64,000 nucleotides of DNA from the NCBI RefSeq assembly GCF_020829645.1, contig NZ_JAIVFS010000011.1, positions 62,001-126,000 on the forward strand. The letters are read 5' to 3'. The notes under the pieces are model-generated. The model was given only the letters and a program-made list of their open reading frames with translations, had not been told where the DNA came from and did no database searches. Shown piece after piece: positions 44,410 through 56,110 of this stretch. This DNA is from Nostoc mirabile CHAB5784. Its GTDB lineage: Bacteria > Cyanobacteriota > Cyanobacteriia > Cyanobacteriales > Nostocaceae. The position numbers and the translations under genes are program-made. Position 1 is the first letter of the stretch. The number at the start of each line of letters is the position of its first letter.

Positions 44410-47250
44410 CTAAATAGTGATGAAATTGGAAGGTTGAGCAACAAGTATACTTGCACTAACATTATCCAACTTCGCCAACACTTGATTATCAGAACTATCC
44501 ATAATGAAGGCTTGACTTCCTTGTTGCTGTATCAACAATTGACCAAACTGGAGACTACCTGACAACGCAACCTTGTCCTTACCTATTTCAAAGTCAGTAA
44601 TGGAGTCCGTGCCTTCATCTAAAGCCAATACAAAGGTGTCAGCGCCATAACCCCCTGTAAGTACATCTTTGCCATAGCCCCCATAAAGCCAGTCATTGCC
44701 TGCGCCCCCGAATAGTTGGTCATCGCCGATACCACCAAATAGCGTATCGTTAGCGTTATCACCCAAAAGCCTATCATTGCCACTATCGCCATACAACAGG
44801 TCATTACCTTCACTTCCCCAGAGAGTATCGTTTCCGTCGCCTCCGGAAAGTTGGTCATTTCCTAGATTACCTACCATGCTATCTGCACCCCCAAACCCAT
44901 AAATCTTGTTGGCTGGGGCATTGCCTTTTAAGTACTCAGAGCTATCAGTGCCATTGAGAAGATAAATTTCGCTAGCAAGAGGGGGTTTAACTGTGCCACT
45001 AATGGCAAAGTTAAACAGGCTTTCGTTACTATCGTTGCTGTTAAAACTGAAACTGCCAGCATAAGTTCCAGGTGTAGGTGTATTCGTATTGAGTGCCACC
45101 GTTATACTTCTTGAATCCTTGGCAGCCACACTATATGGAAAAGTCCCTACCAAACTAAAGCCGTCGGGGAGTTTGGGATTACTCAGGTTGAGGGTAGCTG
45201 TACCCGTGTTCTTGATGGTGAAAGTTTTGGTTATGGTACTACCGAAAGCGACGTTGCCAAAGTTAATGGCAGTGGTGCTACCATCTGCAATGTTAACTGT
45301 GCCATTGAGAACTTGAATTTCGGGGGCAGGAGCGGGCTGAACTTTACCCCTAATGGCAAAATCAAAGGAGCTTTCGTCAGGATCGTTATTGCTCAAACTG
45401 AAGCTGCCAGCATAGGTTCCAGGTGTTTTTGTATTGAGTGCCACCGTTAGACTCGCCCAATTATTGACAGCCAAGGTAGGTGGAAGAGTTCCTACCAAAC
45501 TAAAGCCGTTGGGGAGTTCGAGATTAGTCAGGTTGAGTGGAGCTTTACCCGTGTTCTTAATGGTAAAAGTTTTAAATACGGTGCTGCCGAAAGCGGCATC
45601 GCCAAAGTCAATGGCAGTGGTGCTGCCATCTACAATGTCAACTTTGTTATTGACAACTTCAATTTCGGGAGCATTAACTTTACCACTGATAACAAAGTTA
45701 AAGGGGCTTTCGTTACTATCGTTGTTGCTTAAACTGAAGCTGCCAGTGTAGGTTCCGCCAGTGGTGGTATTTAGTGCCACTGTTATATTCGCCGAAGTCT
45801 TGGCAGCCAGAGTAGATGGAAGAGTTCCTACCAAACTAAAGCCGTCGGGGAGTTTGAGATTACTCAGGTTGAGTGCAGCTATACCTGTATTCTTAATGGT
45901 AAAAGTTTTGGTCACGGTGCTGCCAGCAATCACCTCGCCAAAGTTAATGGCGGTAGTGCTGTTATCTGCAATGTCAACTGTGCCATCAAGAACTTGAATT
46001 TCGGGGCTAGGAGTCTTATCGGTGGGGGCTTCGTATGCGCCAATATCAATCAATACACTGCCGTCGCCATCGCCATCTAGGGGAGTGTTCTTAGTGATGC
46101 TATTGAAAGCATTGGAACCACCATCGATTGCCGGACTTCCAGGTCTGAGCCTAAAGTCACCATTCGCTGCATTAACAAACAACGGGTCTTTGTTTAATAC
46201 ATTTCCTGATCCTGTACCTTTAAAAACTCCGTTGTAAGCAAGGTTGTTATCAAATGAATAATTACTAGAATTAGCAATAGAACTGGCAGACTCTCCGTCC
46301 TTTGCATACATAATATTGTTAACAACCCGAACATTTTTAGCACTGTTAAGGAGAATTTCTCCGACTGAAAGTTCTTGTGAGTTTTGGTAAATTGTGTTAT
46401 TGACAATGTCTACAGGGTTTTCTCCTTTGAAAATCTGAATACCTGCGCCACCATTGTTGTAAACTAAGTTATTACTGATTAAGGCTTTGCCCTGGTATGC
46501 AACATTTCCAATATAAGCAGTGTCAAGCATTATTCCATGACCCTCTGTTACTTCTCCTGCATTAATCCAAGGAACTAATTGCTTATTATCAAAGGATGTG
46601 TTACCTCTAATAATTACTTTGTAATCTGTGACATTGTTGTCAGAGTTCCAAAGCTTAAACATTGTAATTCCTTGGGTTCCAAAAGGTGAGTACCAAGCAT
46701 TTCCAGAAACGATATTGTTTTCTACTGTAATGTAGTCTGCTTGAATTGTTACAATCCCGCCTCCTGGAAAATTAGAAACCTTGTTATTGCTAATTGTGAT
46801 GTGATGTGAATGCTGATTTTCGTTATCATCCAGAGATGTAACGCTAATACCATTCCCAGATGTTGCTGAGTTATTCAAATTATCTTTATGCTCGAGCGCA
46901 TATTCTAATGTAGTTTCATCTCGTGCTCCCAGCAGTGTCAGCCCTTCAATTACTACATAAGAAGAGCCTGTAATAGAGATAGCATTCCAATTGTTTTTGT
47001 GTGCTTCTAAAACAGGTGTGTGTCCAGGATAAGCAGTAAATGTGATCGGCGCATTAGCGGTACCATGCTTATCTGAAATACTCAGGATATTAGGGTAAAT
47101 GTTTGTGTAAATACCATTCATGACGTAGACGGTATCACCGGCCTGCACCAAGTCCGCAGCTTTTTGGAGGGTGCGAAATGCCTCTCCTTGGTTCAAGCCA
47201 TCATTCTTATCATTGCCTGTTCCAGAAACGTAATATGTTTTGCCAGCCAT
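44410..47250 (-). CDS. Secreted beta-helix protein with choice-of-anchor repeats and RTX calcium-binding tail
   Basis: A 946-residue protein. The N-terminus is a right-handed parallel beta-helix (DUF1565/pectate-lyase-like: [14 protein letters not shown] ... [20 protein letters not shown]) to about residue 410. Three repeats of about 100 residues follow ([22 protein letters not shown] ... [10 protein letters not shown]), of the choice-of-anchor type. Then come about seven RTX nonapeptides (GGxGxDxLx) and a C-terminal [23 protein letters not shown] segment. There is no N-terminal signal; the RTX end points to type I secretion. It probably binds or cleaves polysaccharide outside the cell. No type I transporter gene is adjacent. 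Confidence 0.88.
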   Translation of the reverse strand: MAGKTYYVSGTGNDKNDGLNQGEAFRTLQKAADLVQAGDTVYVMNGIYTNIYPNILSISDKHGTANAPITFTAYPGHTPVLEAHKNNWNAISITGSSYVVIEGLTLLGARDETTLEYALEHKDNLNNSATSGNGISVTSLDDNENQHSHHITISNNKVSNFPGGGIVTIQADYITVENNIVSGNAWYSPFGTQGITMFKLWNSDNNVTDYKVIIRGNTSFDNKQLVPWINAGEVTEGHGIMLDTAYIGNVAYQGKALISNNLVYNNGGAGIQIFKGENPVDIVNNTIYQNSQELSVGEILLNSAKNVRVVNNIMYAKDGESASSIANSSNYSFDNNLAYNGVFKGTGSGNVLNKDPLFVNAANGDFRLRPGSPAIDGGSNAFNSITKNTPLDGDGDGSVLIDIGAYEAPTDKTPSPEIQVLDGTVDIADNSTTAINFGEVIAGSTVTKTFTIKNTGIAALNLSNLKLPDGFSLVGTLPSTLAAKTSANITVALNTTTGGTYTGSFSLSNNDSNESPFNFVISGKVNAPEIEVVNNKVDIVDGSTTAIDFGDAAFGSTVFKTFTIKNTGKAPLNLTNLELPNGFSLVGTLPPTLAVNNWASLTVALNTKTPGTYAGSFSLSNNDPDESSFDFAIRGKVQPAPAPEIQVLNGTVNIADGSTTAINFGNVAFGSTITKTFTIKNTGTATLNLSNPKLPDGFSLVGTFPYSVAAKDSRSITVALNTNTPTPGTYAGSFSFNSNDSNESLFNFAISGTVKPPLASEIYLLNGTDSSEYLKGNAPANKIYGFGGADSMVGNLGNDQLSGGDGNDTLWGSEGNDLLYGDSGNDRLLGDNANDTLFGGIGDDQLFGGAGNDWLYGGYGKDVLTGGYGADTFVLALDEGTDSITDFEIGKDKVALSGSLQFGQLLIQQQGSQAFIMDSSDNQVLAKLDNVSASILVAQPSNFITI

Positions 47251-48055
47251 GAGATTAACTCCGAATGTTTATAAGGGGAATTGGTAGTACGTTCTCAGCA
47301 ATAAACTATGTTGCTAAGTAGTTATTTGAATGGATCATTTATCTGGACTTTTCAAGACAGTCGCAGCTGTGCGATCGCAACTTGAAATCGCGTCGCTTGT
47401 AGAAAAACTGTTGGAAAACTGAAAATTTTTATCCTATTAACCGTTGATGGTTAAAGTAGGGATGTCGATACCGTCAATCGTGAGTATTTTATTGAGGGTG
47501 ATCGGACAATTTGCACGCAGACAAGGCAGCGCAAAGCCAAAGACGTTTCCTGTCATCTCTGCGTTTTTTGAGTGGTCAAAGTTGAATTGGTTGAAACTTT
47601 AGTAGGTTTACCCTTTAACTTAAGGGAACTAATGTAACAACTTAGTCGAACCTGTTGTACGCGGTGTAACTGAGCCTTGTGAACTCATGTATTAAAACTA
47701 ACCTTGATACAGGAAATAGAAATCAGTGAATATTCTGAATATAGTTATTTTTTTTACAACAAAAGCAACAAATTTATGGAGATGTCGTGGTGGAGTCCTG
47801 TTAATTTCCAAAGTGATATGGGAGTGGAGAGCGCTTTGTGCGAGGATTTAATGAAATTTCTCTAAAAATTTTTAAAGAAGCGATGCCTTCTTTACCAAAC
47901 ACCCCGCTACCGCTAACAGCACTTTCAAGTCAAGTTGTCGTAAATTTTTGTGGTTGCGATCACAAAGGAGGCTGGAAGGAAGAGGGTTTTAGCCTAGATC
48001 ATCAATCTTTGAGATAGTTTGGTTTAATGGTGCCAACTTACTTAATCTTCATAAT
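47251..48055. other. 800-bp gap upstream of thiD
   Basis: It contains a 30-codon plus-strand frame at 47330-47422 (MDHLSGLFKTVAAVRSQLEI...) with some protein character but no ribosome binding site, and AT-rich promoter-like DNA. No thiamine riboswitch (THI box) wording was recognised upstream of thiD. Confidence 0.4.
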
Positions 48056-48898
48056 ATGAACACTGAAATCAACTCCAGAATACCCGTTGCTTTAACCATT
48101 GCTGGTTCAGATAGCGGTGGCGGTGCAGGAATTCAAGCTGATTTACGTACCTTTGCTTTTCACTGTGTCCACGGTACTAGCGCTATAACCTGCATCACTG
48201 CACAAAACACTTTAGGAGTGAATAGGGTTGATGCCATGTCAACAGAGGCTGTTGTGGCGCAAATTCAGGCAGTAGTAGAGGATATTGGCGTACAAGCTGT
48301 CAAAACGGGAATGTTGCTTAATCAGGAAATTATCTTTGCTGTTGCCCAGCAGGTGGAAGCTTTACAAATCGATAATTTAGTAGTTGATCCAGTAATGGTG
48401 TCACGTACAGGGGCACAATTGATTGATGATGATGCTGTGAAGACTCTATGCCATGCCCTGATTCCCAAGGCGGTTGTGATCACGCCGAATCGCTACGAAG
48501 CCCAGATTTTAAGCGGTTTGCAAATTAACTCTTTGGAGGATATGCAAGCTGCTGCTGAAATTATTCACAAGACTTTACGGACGAAGGCTGTTTTAGTCAA
48601 GGGCGGAGGTATGCAGGGAGATTTGCGTGGCGTTGATATCTGGTTTGATGGGGACAAGTTGGAAGTTTTAACTTGCCAGCAAGTAGAGACAAAAAATACT
48701 CACGGTACTGGTTGCACACTATCGGCTGCGATCGCTGCTAATCTGGCCAAGGGAAAAGACTTGTGGCAAGCAGTGCAAGAGGCAAAGGAGTATGTGACTA
48801 CTGCACTCACTTACGCCTTAGATATTGGTGAAGGGCAAGGCCCTGTAGGACATTTCTTCCCATTGTTAGGACTGGGGACTAGGGAAAAGTTTTCTTAG
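48056..48898 (+). CDS. thiD: Hydroxymethylpyrimidine/phosphomethylpyrimidine kinase
   Basis: A 280-residue ribokinase-fold enzyme. It phosphorylates HMP and HMP-P in thiamine biosynthesis. The N-terminal motif TIAGSDSGGGAGIQADL, the middle VVDPVMVSRTGAQLID and the catalytic-loop region NTHGTGCTLSAAIAA are present. Length fits bacterial ThiD. It starts at ATG 48056 and is followed by CCCAATA heptamers. Confidence 0.95.
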   Translation: MNTEINSRIPVALTIAGSDSGGGAGIQADLRTFAFHCVHGTSAITCITAQNTLGVNRVDAMSTEAVVAQIQAVVEDIGVQAVKTGMLLNQEIIFAVAQQVEALQIDNLVVDPVMVSRTGAQLIDDDAVKTLCHALIPKAVVITPNRYEAQILSGLQINSLEDMQAAAEIIHKTLRTKAVLVKGGGMQGDLRGVDIWFDGDKLEVLTCQQVETKNTHGTGCTLSAAIAANLAKGKDLWQAVQEAKEYVTTALTYALDIGEGQGPVGHFFPLLGLGTREKFS

Positions 48899-49066
48899 TA
48901 CCAATCCCCAATCCCCAATACCCAATACCCAATCCCCAATACCCAATAATAAATCTTTGCCCTTTCGCTATTTTTCTATTATTCTTGGGCATAGTTTCAC
49001 GGCTGACTATCTCTGTTAGCATCTCTGTACGACCTACTTACTTTGATTTTTAATACCAAGCCCCCG

Positions 49067-49675
49067 ATGCGAACAACCATAGGTTCTGTTCACAGCAATT
49101 CGCCAACACCGACTACTCAAGCCTACCCTCCCTCTGTACCATTATCTGTATACAGGGAATTGTCAACAGAGTTGCAAGCAGCGCAGGCGAAGCTACATGC
49201 ACTTACCACTAAAAATCAGCAACTAGCACAAGAAAATCAACTACTACGCCAAGAAATTACCAAAGTTGTTGAGTCTTTGTCTCACTTGCAAAATTTTGTG
49301 GATTCCCATACTACGCCTAGTTATCACCAAGTCCCCCAAGCTTCTGATGATGTTAAAAATGCCGCTAAAGTGCCAGTAACACAAGGGCGTTCACGTCAGC
49401 AGGTTTCTCGTTCGCATCCACCCGTTATCCCCAAGACGCCACCCGAAAAAAGCCGCCGCCAAGACTTTTCTCCACCTGTAATGGAAATGAATTTCCCCAT
49501 CCCAGAACCAGTTTTTATAGAAGAGCAACAAGTAAGTTATTATTCCACTATTGAGCCAGATCCCAAGGGAATCAATGGTTGGTGGTTAATTATCACCATA
49601 TTGTTAATCATGCTTACTGCCTTTAGTGCTGGATATTTTGTTGTGCGCCCCTTGTTTGAACATCAGAAACGTTAG
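49067..49675 (+). CDS. Hypothetical coiled-coil protein with C-terminal membrane helix
   Basis: A 202-residue protein. A Pro/Thr-rich N-terminus leads into a coiled coil (about 30-80; ELQAAQAKLHALTTKNQQLAQENQ), then a disordered basic linker and a membrane helix near the C-terminus (GWWLIITILLIMLTAFSAGYF) with a short basic tail. No family is recognised. It is likely tail-anchored with most of the chain in the cytosol. ATG 49067 is preferred to TTG 49043. Confidence 0.65.
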   Translation: MRTTIGSVHSNSPTPTTQAYPPSVPLSVYRELSTELQAAQAKLHALTTKNQQLAQENQLLRQEITKVVESLSHLQNFVDSHTTPSYHQVPQASDDVKNAAKVPVTQGRSRQQVSRSHPPVIPKTPPEKSRRQDFSPPVMEMNFPIPEPVFIEEQQVSYYSTIEPDPKGINGWWLIITILLIMLTAFSAGYFVVRPLFEHQKR

Positions 49676-50371
<696 letters not shown>

Positions 50372-50501
50372 AAAAGTTATGAGTTAAGAGTTATGAGTTA
50401 AGAGTTATGATCTGTGAGTCAAGACTAAATGAGTGAAGATTTAGCAAAATTCATAAATCCAAACTCCTAACTCCTAACTCCCAATTCCTAACTCCAAACT
50501 C

Positions 50502-51080
50502 CTAACTCCTAACTCTCTCCAGTTGCGGAAGTAAAGCTGTAAAAGCCTTGCCTCGATGGCTAATTGATCCTTTCAACTCTTGTGTCATCTCAGCAAAGGT
50601 CAATTGCAACTCTTGCACATAAAAAATTGGATCGTAGCCGAAACCACCATCACCACGCGGTGCATGGAGAATTTCGCCACGACAAATACCTTCAGATTGT
50701 AATACGATCGCACCATCAGGACGAGCGATCGCTACTGCACAAACAAATTGAGCTTGTCGATTGACTTCGTTATCTAATTCTCTCAATAGCCTAGCAATGC
50801 GTTCTGAGTCGGTTTTGGCGTAACGTGCAGAATATACCCCTGGTGCGCCATTTAGGGCATCTACTTGCAAGCCCGAATCATCAGCAATTGCCCAGTTTCC
50901 TGTCGCTTTAGCAATTTGTGATGCTTTTAGACAAGCGTTGGCGGCAAAGGTTTCGCCTGTCTCTTCAATTTCCAATTCTTCAGGTTTGAGGGTTAATTCC
51001 CAACCAGAATTTTCCAGATAAGCTTGCATTTCCCGCAACTTACCTGGATTTCCTGTAGCTACTACGAGTAATTTGATCAT
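50502..51080 (-). CDS. rdgB: XTP/dITP pyrophosphatase
   Basis: A 192-residue Ham1/RdgB enzyme that hydrolyses deaminated purine nucleoside triphosphates and prevents their use in DNA. The motifs VVATGNPGKLREM, FAANACLKA, ADDSGLQVDALNGAPGVYSAR and GFGYDPIF, then SHRGKA, are all present. It starts at ATG 51080. It is separated from the upstream phosphohexomutase gene by TTGGTCA heptamers. Confidence 0.95.
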   Translation of the reverse strand: MIKLLVVATGNPGKLREMQAYLENSGWELTLKPEELEIEETGETFAANACLKASQIAKATGNWAIADDSGLQVDALNGAPGVYSARYAKTDSERIARLLRELDNEVNRQAQFVCAVAIARPDGAIVLQSEGICRGEILHAPRGDGGFGYDPIFYVQELQLTFAEMTQELKGSISHRGKAFTALLPQLERVRS

Positions 51081-51166
51081 TAGTCATTGGTCATTGGTCA
51101 TTGGTCATTGGTCATTGGTCATTTACCAAGGACAAAGGACTAATGACTAATGACTAATAATTAATT

Positions 51167-52603
51167 TTACTCCGCCCAGTGTTTCGCCCAAGCAAGAGTT
51201 TGATGCACTTGCTCAATTGTCGGGGCTTCGCAGTAGAGGCGTAAAACTGGCTCGGTACCGCTAAACCGAATCATTAGCCAGCTTTTATCAGCGAGGCGAT
51301 ACTTGTAGCCGTCAATTGTTTGGCAATCAATTACTGCTAACCCTGCAATTTCTGTTAAGGGTTGAGTTTGCAGTTGTTGCAAAAGACGCGATCGCACTTC
51401 CATACTTGCTAAGGGTAAATCAATGCGATCATAAGCTGAAATAAACCCTGTTTGTTTCTGCAAGTAGCGATAATACTCACCTAAATCCAAACCAGATTCT
51501 ACAATCGCCTCTAGGACGTATAATGCTGACAGCAGCGCATCGCGTTCGGGAATATGACTGCCATAGCCAATTCCTCCCGACTCTTCGCCGCCCAGCAACA
51601 CTTTTGCTACTAACATTCTATCAGCGATGTATTTATAACCAACTGCTGTTTCAAATACCGACAGGTTATGTAGTGCTGCGACAAGGGGCATTAAGTCGGA
51701 ACCACTAACAGTTTTGACTATTTCACCACTAAAGCCACGCCGCAGGGTTAAGTGGTCGATTAATATTGGAATTAATACTTGAGAACTTAGGAAGTTGGCT
51801 TCTCCATCAACTGCTGCAATGCGATCGCAGTCTCCATCAAATACCAACCCCACCGTTAAACCTGATTTATCGGTTTTTCGGTGAGCTTTGATGACTTCAA
51901 ACAACTTTGAAAGGTATTTTGGCAAGGGTTCCGGCGCACCACCGCCAAAGAGGGGATCGCGTTCTGAGTTGATTTCTTTGACTTGATTACCTAGTAGCTT
52001 CGCCAATCCGCCAGCCGCCGCGCCATGCATAACATCGGCAAATAATGTCAATTCGCCAGATGCGATCGCTTCTCGAATTTTGGTAATATCAACTTTACCT
52101 TCTAGTGCTTCTGTATAACTAGGCCAAGGATCAAATTTCTCTTGCTTCCCTGGAGTAGCTGCTAATGTTACTCCAACCGACAACTGCGCTTCTATCTCTT
52201 TTGTGACTTCTGGCGGTACCGACCCACCAAAACAACCCTTGACTTTTAAACCCAAATATGCTCCAGGATTATGGCTGGCTGTAATTACCAGCGCCCCTAA
52301 AGCATTGAGTTGTTTTGCTGCCCAACTATAAGCTGGGGTTGGGGCATAAGTTTCGCTCAGTAGCACATCAAATCCGACAGCAGTGACAGTATCAGCAACA
52401 GCACGAGCAAAATCTTCTGCCATGAATCGGCGATCATAACCGACAATTATTGTCCGGCTACCCACTGTAGAAAAATATGTATCATATAATACTTTTGCGG
52501 CAACTGGCGCGACCAGGGCTAGGCGTTCAAAGGTGAACTCGTCACCAATAACGCCCCGCCAGCCGTCTGTACCAAACTTGATTGAGTTAGCTACAACTGG
52601 CAT
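51167..52603 (-). CDS. Phosphoglucomutase/phosphomannomutase family protein
   Basis: A 478-residue alpha-D-phosphohexomutase. The phosphoserine loop TASHNP (S110), the metal loop DGDCDR (about 258-263), the sugar loop GGEESGG and the phosphate-binding end RFSGTEP are complete, so the enzyme should be active. It interconverts hexose-1- and 6-phosphates. It is the shorter class found in cyanobacteria beside the main Pgm; the exact sugar (glucose or mannose) is not clear. It is monocistronic or co-transcribed with rdgB 86 bp downstream. Confidence 0.9.
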   Translation of the reverse strand: MPVVANSIKFGTDGWRGVIGDEFTFERLALVAPVAAKVLYDTYFSTVGSRTIIVGYDRRFMAEDFARAVADTVTAVGFDVLLSETYAPTPAYSWAAKQLNALGALVITASHNPGAYLGLKVKGCFGGSVPPEVTKEIEAQLSVGVTLAATPGKQEKFDPWPSYTEALEGKVDITKIREAIASGELTLFADVMHGAAAGGLAKLLGNQVKEINSERDPLFGGGAPEPLPKYLSKLFEVIKAHRKTDKSGLTVGLVFDGDCDRIAAVDGEANFLSSQVLIPILIDHLTLRRGFSGEIVKTVSGSDLMPLVAALHNLSVFETAVGYKYIADRMLVAKVLLGGEESGGIGYGSHIPERDALLSALYVLEAIVESGLDLGEYYRYLQKQTGFISAYDRIDLPLASMEVRSRLLQQLQTQPLTEIAGLAVIDCQTIDGYKYRLADKSWLMIRFSGTEPVLRLYCEAPTIEQVHQTLAWAKHWAE

Positions 52604-52958
52604 CTAAGTATCCTAACTGTCTACTTGAGGATTCTAGCATTTATACAGTGTACAAAGTAAAAAAAGAATCTAGTAATAATATGTACTAATAATGTTCAAC
52701 ACAAAAGTGAGTAAATTTGTGCATTGTAGAGGTGCGATCATCCCGGAATTCTGTCACTGATGCAGACATTGTTCCAAGTCGTGTTTAAGTCTTATTAGAA
52801 TTCCGTTAATAAGCCTTTGATACTTAGCAAACGCAGATCATAACTCCACTCCTGTGCCTCCTGCTATATTTAACAAATTCGGCGGAATTCCCCACCCTCA
52901 GCGACAGCAGGGTGGCGTGCATCACGCCGGACGATGACGAAAGCACCTCCGACCGATA

Positions 52959-53138
52959 TCAACCTTCTTGTTGATAGGGGAGTGGGGTGGTTGAGGAATC
53001 GTCAATTTTTGGATTAGGCAGCCTATCAATCCAGTCCTCAACAAGTTGGGTAACTGTCTTTTCTTTACTAAGAGCATAAATCCTAAGCTTATCGTATCGC
53101 TTTTGAGATAGTCTAACTCTTATAGATTTTTCTTTCAT
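52959..53138 (-). CDS. Small ribbon-helix-helix-like protein accompanying TnpB
   Basis: A 59-residue basic protein (MKEKSIRVRLSQKRYDKLRI ... TVTQLVEDWIDRLP) with the beta-helix-helix pattern of RHH DNA-binding proteins. It is divergent from the tnpB remnant with 66 bp between starts. Small genes of this type often accompany cyanobacterial tnpB elements and may repress them. It appears intact although tnpB is broken. ATG 53138. Confidence 0.6.
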   Translation of the reverse strand: MKEKSIRVRLSQKRYDKLRIYALSKEKTVTQLVEDWIDRLPNPKIDDSSTTPLPYQQEG

Positions 53139-53204
53139 ATTGTATCCACAGTAGTGATACAATGATTCTATTCCAAAAAGTGACCGAACAGGAGGTGATT
53201 ACTA

Positions 53205-53697
53205 TTGGCGTTACGTAGAGCTACTTTTAGGTTATACCCTACCAAGAAAGTGAATGATTTGTTGCAATACCATAGACGATTGCACAAGGAAATATATAAC
53301 GCCGCAGTACATAATAGAATCAATTCTTATAAAAAGTTTGGTAAGTCTGTTTCATACTTTGAACAGCAAAATTGTTTACCTGACTTCAAGGACGTTTAGA
53401 TAGAATATAAGCAAGTTAACTCCCAAGCATTACAGGCAACTTTGAAGCGTGTTGACTTCGCTTTTCAACGTTTTTTCAAGGGATTAGGGAAGTATCCCAG
53501 ATTCAAATCAATCAGACATTATTCTGGTTGGAGTTATCCAAGCTTTACAGGTTGGAAAGCCCATAGTACAGGCGATAACGGTTATTTGGAATTAGCTAAG
53601 ATTGGTCAAATCCAGATGCGAGGTAAAGGCTTGCTATGGCGTCAAAAATCTCGCTCTATTGGTGGGGATGTAGAAACCCCACCCTCGACGCAGTAGG
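53205..53697 (+). pseudogene. RNA-guided endonuclease TnpB, broken
   Basis: It starts at TTG 53205 behind a strong AGGAGGTGAT site. The first 64 codons (LRRATFRLYPTKKVNDLLQY...) are TnpB N-terminus. An in-frame TAG at 53397 replaces a likely Trp codon (V-W-I-E context). The same frame goes on (QALQATLKRVDFAFQRFFKG) to 53640, then joins the right-end hairpin. The RuvC-like catalytic domain and zinc ribbon are absent, so it cannot be active. Confidence 0.85.
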
Positions 53698-53796
53698 GTG
53701 GGGTAGTTCATTCTTTCTTTGACTACTTCGCTACGCAAGACCAGTATTTCCGGTAAAATCAAATTCTGAGGACTGTGGATTTGGGAGAAATTTGGG

Positions 53797-54522
53797 GTGC
53801 CTACACTTGGCGTTAACATTGACCACATCGCCACCATCCGGCAAGCACGGCGGACAGTGGAACCAGACCCCGTGGCGGCGGCGGTGCTGGCAGAATTAGC
53901 GGGTGCTGATGGCATTACGGTGCATCTGCGGGAAGATCGGCGGCATATCCAAGACAGGGATGTGCGTATATTGCGAGAAACAGTGCGATCGCATCTTAAT
54001 TTAGAAATGGCCGCTACAGATGAAATGTTAGCGATCGCTCTCGATATCAAACCAGATTACGTAACTTTAGTCCCCGAAAAGCGCGAAGAAGTCACAACAG
54101 AAGGCGGATTAGATATTATCGGGCAAATTGCTAGAATAGGTGAGATAGTCAATAAATTGCAAAGCGCTAGCATTCCAGTTAGTTTATTTATCGACGCCGA
54201 GCCATCACAAATCGAAGCATCTGTCAAGGTGCAGGCGCGATTTATTGAATTGCATACCGGACAATATGCTGAGGCTAAGGATGAAACAAATCGCCAGCGA
54301 GAATTAGCCATATTAGCTAAAGGGTGTGAACAAGCGATTCAAACTGGATTGCGAGTCAACGCTGGTCATGGACTCACCTACTGGAACGTCTATCCGGTAG
54401 CTGCGCTTCCAGGTATGGAAGAACTGAATATTGGTCATACCATCATCAGTCGGGCAGCATTAGTAGGTATAGAAAGGGCAGTCCGCGAGATGAAACAGGC
54501 TATAAGAGGGAATAGGGAATAG
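53797..54522 (+). CDS. pdxJ: Pyridoxine 5'-phosphate synthase
   Basis: A 241-residue TIM-barrel enzyme that condenses 1-deoxyxylulose 5-phosphate and 3-amino-2-oxopropyl phosphate to PNP. The motifs [50 protein letters not shown] and [15 protein letters not shown] VNAGHGL are present. It starts at GTG 53797 with GGGAGA upstream. The C-terminus runs into GGGAATA heptamers. Confidence 0.96.
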   Translation: MPTLGVNIDHIATIRQARRTVEPDPVAAAVLAELAGADGITVHLREDRRHIQDRDVRILRETVRSHLNLEMAATDEMLAIALDIKPDYVTLVPEKREEVTTEGGLDIIGQIARIGEIVNKLQSASIPVSLFIDAEPSQIEASVKVQARFIELHTGQYAEAKDETNRQRELAILAKGCEQAIQTGLRVNAGHGLTYWNVYPVAALPGMEELNIGHTIISRAALVGIERAVREMKQAIRGNRE

Positions 54523-54680
54523 GGAATAGGGAGTAGGGAATAGGGAGTAGGGAATAGGGAATAGGGAATAGGGAATAGGGAATAGGGAATAGGGAATTGA
54601 TTATTAAATATTCTTCTCTACTCCCCCTGCCTCCCCTGCCTCCCCACTCCCCACTCCCCACTCCCCACTCCCCACTCCCC
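54515..54680. repeat. GGGAATA and CCCCACT heptamer tandem repeats
   Basis: About ten GGGAATA/GGGAGTA heptamers and then six CCCCACT heptamers. They begin directly at the pdxJ stop codon. Confidence 0.9.
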
Positions 54681-54749
54681 ACATCTTAAAAGAGGGGTTG
54701 TCTACTGCGAAATCTAGAAATTGAGAGCAAACCTTCAGCAAAAACTTCT

Positions 54750-55469
54750 ATGAGCGCAACACAGTCTAACAACCTGCCGCTTTGGGTACAGGATCGGGAT
54801 AAGGTGATAGCAGAAAGCACTGATGTCGAGTGGCGCTATCAGACACCGCCTAATTATTCCCGTTCCAAAGAGAATCTCGCTCAAGAAAGTACTTATAATC
54901 ACCTTGAAGGTACACTGGAAGCGATCGTGCAAAACTTGGTGCGAACCTTCGAGATGGAGGTATCCTTCAAAGCTAACCCGCAACAGTGGTTATCTATTGT
55001 GAATGACAAGTTTCGTGTAAGTACCAATGGCGGAGTAGAGTACACAGCAGCAGATTTATCAGCTCAAGGTACTTATAATTTATTTATGGCTGATTCAGAA
55101 CATTACAAGTCTTCAGAAGAAAGCTTTGAATCATCCGCAAAAGTCTTCCACACAACATTTCCCCAAGGATTTCCTTGGGAAGTGCTGGAAGTTTTCTCAG
55201 GGCCACCAAATGTCACATTCAAATGGCGGCATTGGGGACATTTTAAAGGAGAATACAAAGGCCATGCACCTACTGGAGAGACAGTAGAAATTATCGGCAT
55301 GAGCATTGCAAAAGTTACCGATGACTTGAAGGTTATTTCCTTGGAACACTACTTCGACAATAATCTGTTCTTGGAAAAGCTAACATCTGGTGGCAAACAG
55401 ATAAATGCCCAAAAGCAAGGAAGTGCTTGTCCGTTCAGTTCTTGGTTCAAGAAATTGCACAAGAGTTAG
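54750..55469 (+). CDS. SnoaL-like / NTF2-fold protein
   Basis: A 239-residue soluble protein. The central part (NHLEGTLEAIVQNLVRTFEME, then FKWRHWGHFKGEYKGHAPTGE, VISLEHYFDNNLFLEKL) has the pattern of SnoaL-like ester-cyclase/NTF2 folds, which bind small molecules. No catalytic assignment is possible. The C-terminal end (ACPFSSWFKKLHKS) is unusual. ATG 54750. ycf54 follows 65 bp downstream on the same strand. Confidence 0.7.
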   Translation: MSATQSNNLPLWVQDRDKVIAESTDVEWRYQTPPNYSRSKENLAQESTYNHLEGTLEAIVQNLVRTFEMEVSFKANPQQWLSIVNDKFRVSTNGGVEYTAADLSAQGTYNLFMADSEHYKSSEESFESSAKVFHTTFPQGFPWEVLEVFSGPPNVTFKWRHWGHFKGEYKGHAPTGETVEIIGMSIAKVTDDLKVISLEHYFDNNLFLEKLTSGGKQINAQKQGSACPFSSWFKKLHKS

Positions 55470-55534
55470 TTTTTAGGGGTACAGAGTGCAGCACTGTGCC
55501 CTTAAATTATTCACATAGCAACCAAAGGATGAAA

Positions 55535-55864
55535 ATGCAAACATATTATTACGTTTTAGCCAGTCAAAAATTTCTTCTCGAAGAAGAACCGACACACGAA
55601 GTTCTCAAAGAGCGCACTCGTCACTACCACGAACAAGAAAAACAAATAGATTTCTGGTTGGTTCCGCAACCAGCTTTCTTGGAAACACCGCAGTTTACAG
55701 AGCTAAAGGCGAAGTGTCCCCAACCAGCAGTAGCAATTATTTCTACTAATCCCCAATTTATTACTTGGTTAAAACTGCGTTTAGAGTACGTCAGTATTGG
55801 TGAATTCCAGGCTCCTTCTGAGACAATACCCGATGCCTTGGCATCGCTTGCTACCGTCTCTTAG
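55535..55864 (+). CDS. ycf54: Ycf54 / MgPME-cyclase complex family protein
   Basis: A 109-residue protein (MQTYYYVLASQKFLLEEEP ... QIDFWLVPQPAFLETP). Ycf54 is needed for assembly and activity of the oxygen-dependent Mg-protoporphyrin IX monomethylester cyclase, the step that forms ring E of chlorophyll. Length fits the family. ATG 55535 is chosen because AAAGGA lies 5 nt upstream; the frame extends further upstream without meaning. Confidence 0.88.
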   Translation: MQTYYYVLASQKFLLEEEPTHEVLKERTRHYHEQEKQIDFWLVPQPAFLETPQFTELKAKCPQPAVAIISTNPQFITWLKLRLEYVSIGEFQAPSETIPDALASLATVS

Positions 55865-56110
55865 GAATGGGGCATGGGGGTTAGCCCAGAGGTGACAGGT
55901 GACAGGTTATAGGGAATAATCTGTACCCTGTAACCTGTACTCTATTCCCTTCTTTACTCCCTGCCCCCTCTGCCCACTCCCTAATTTTATTTTTGAGTAA
56001 CAAAATATATTTTTTGACACTGCTTTCATCTCCATACTGAAGTAACTGGGTTTTCAGCTTTTTTCTTATAAAATCTTCTAAGACACCTTGATTTACATAA
56101 TCTAACTTTT

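Larger units (their letters stand above)
52880..53710. mobile_element. Decayed IS200/IS605-type element (tnpB remnant)
   Basis: Left-end hairpin CCACCCT...AGGGTGG at 52892-52915 and right-end hairpin CCCCACCCT...AGGGTGGGG at 53677-53703 bracket a small minus-strand gene and a broken tnpB. There is no tnpA. The upstream part of this gap (52604-52880) is plain AT-rich sequence. Confidence 0.65.

Noticed and set aside
47330..47422. 30-codon frame MDHLSGLFKTVAAV...
   Set aside because: Some protein-like composition, but no ribosome binding site or known family; kept only as a remark on the gap.
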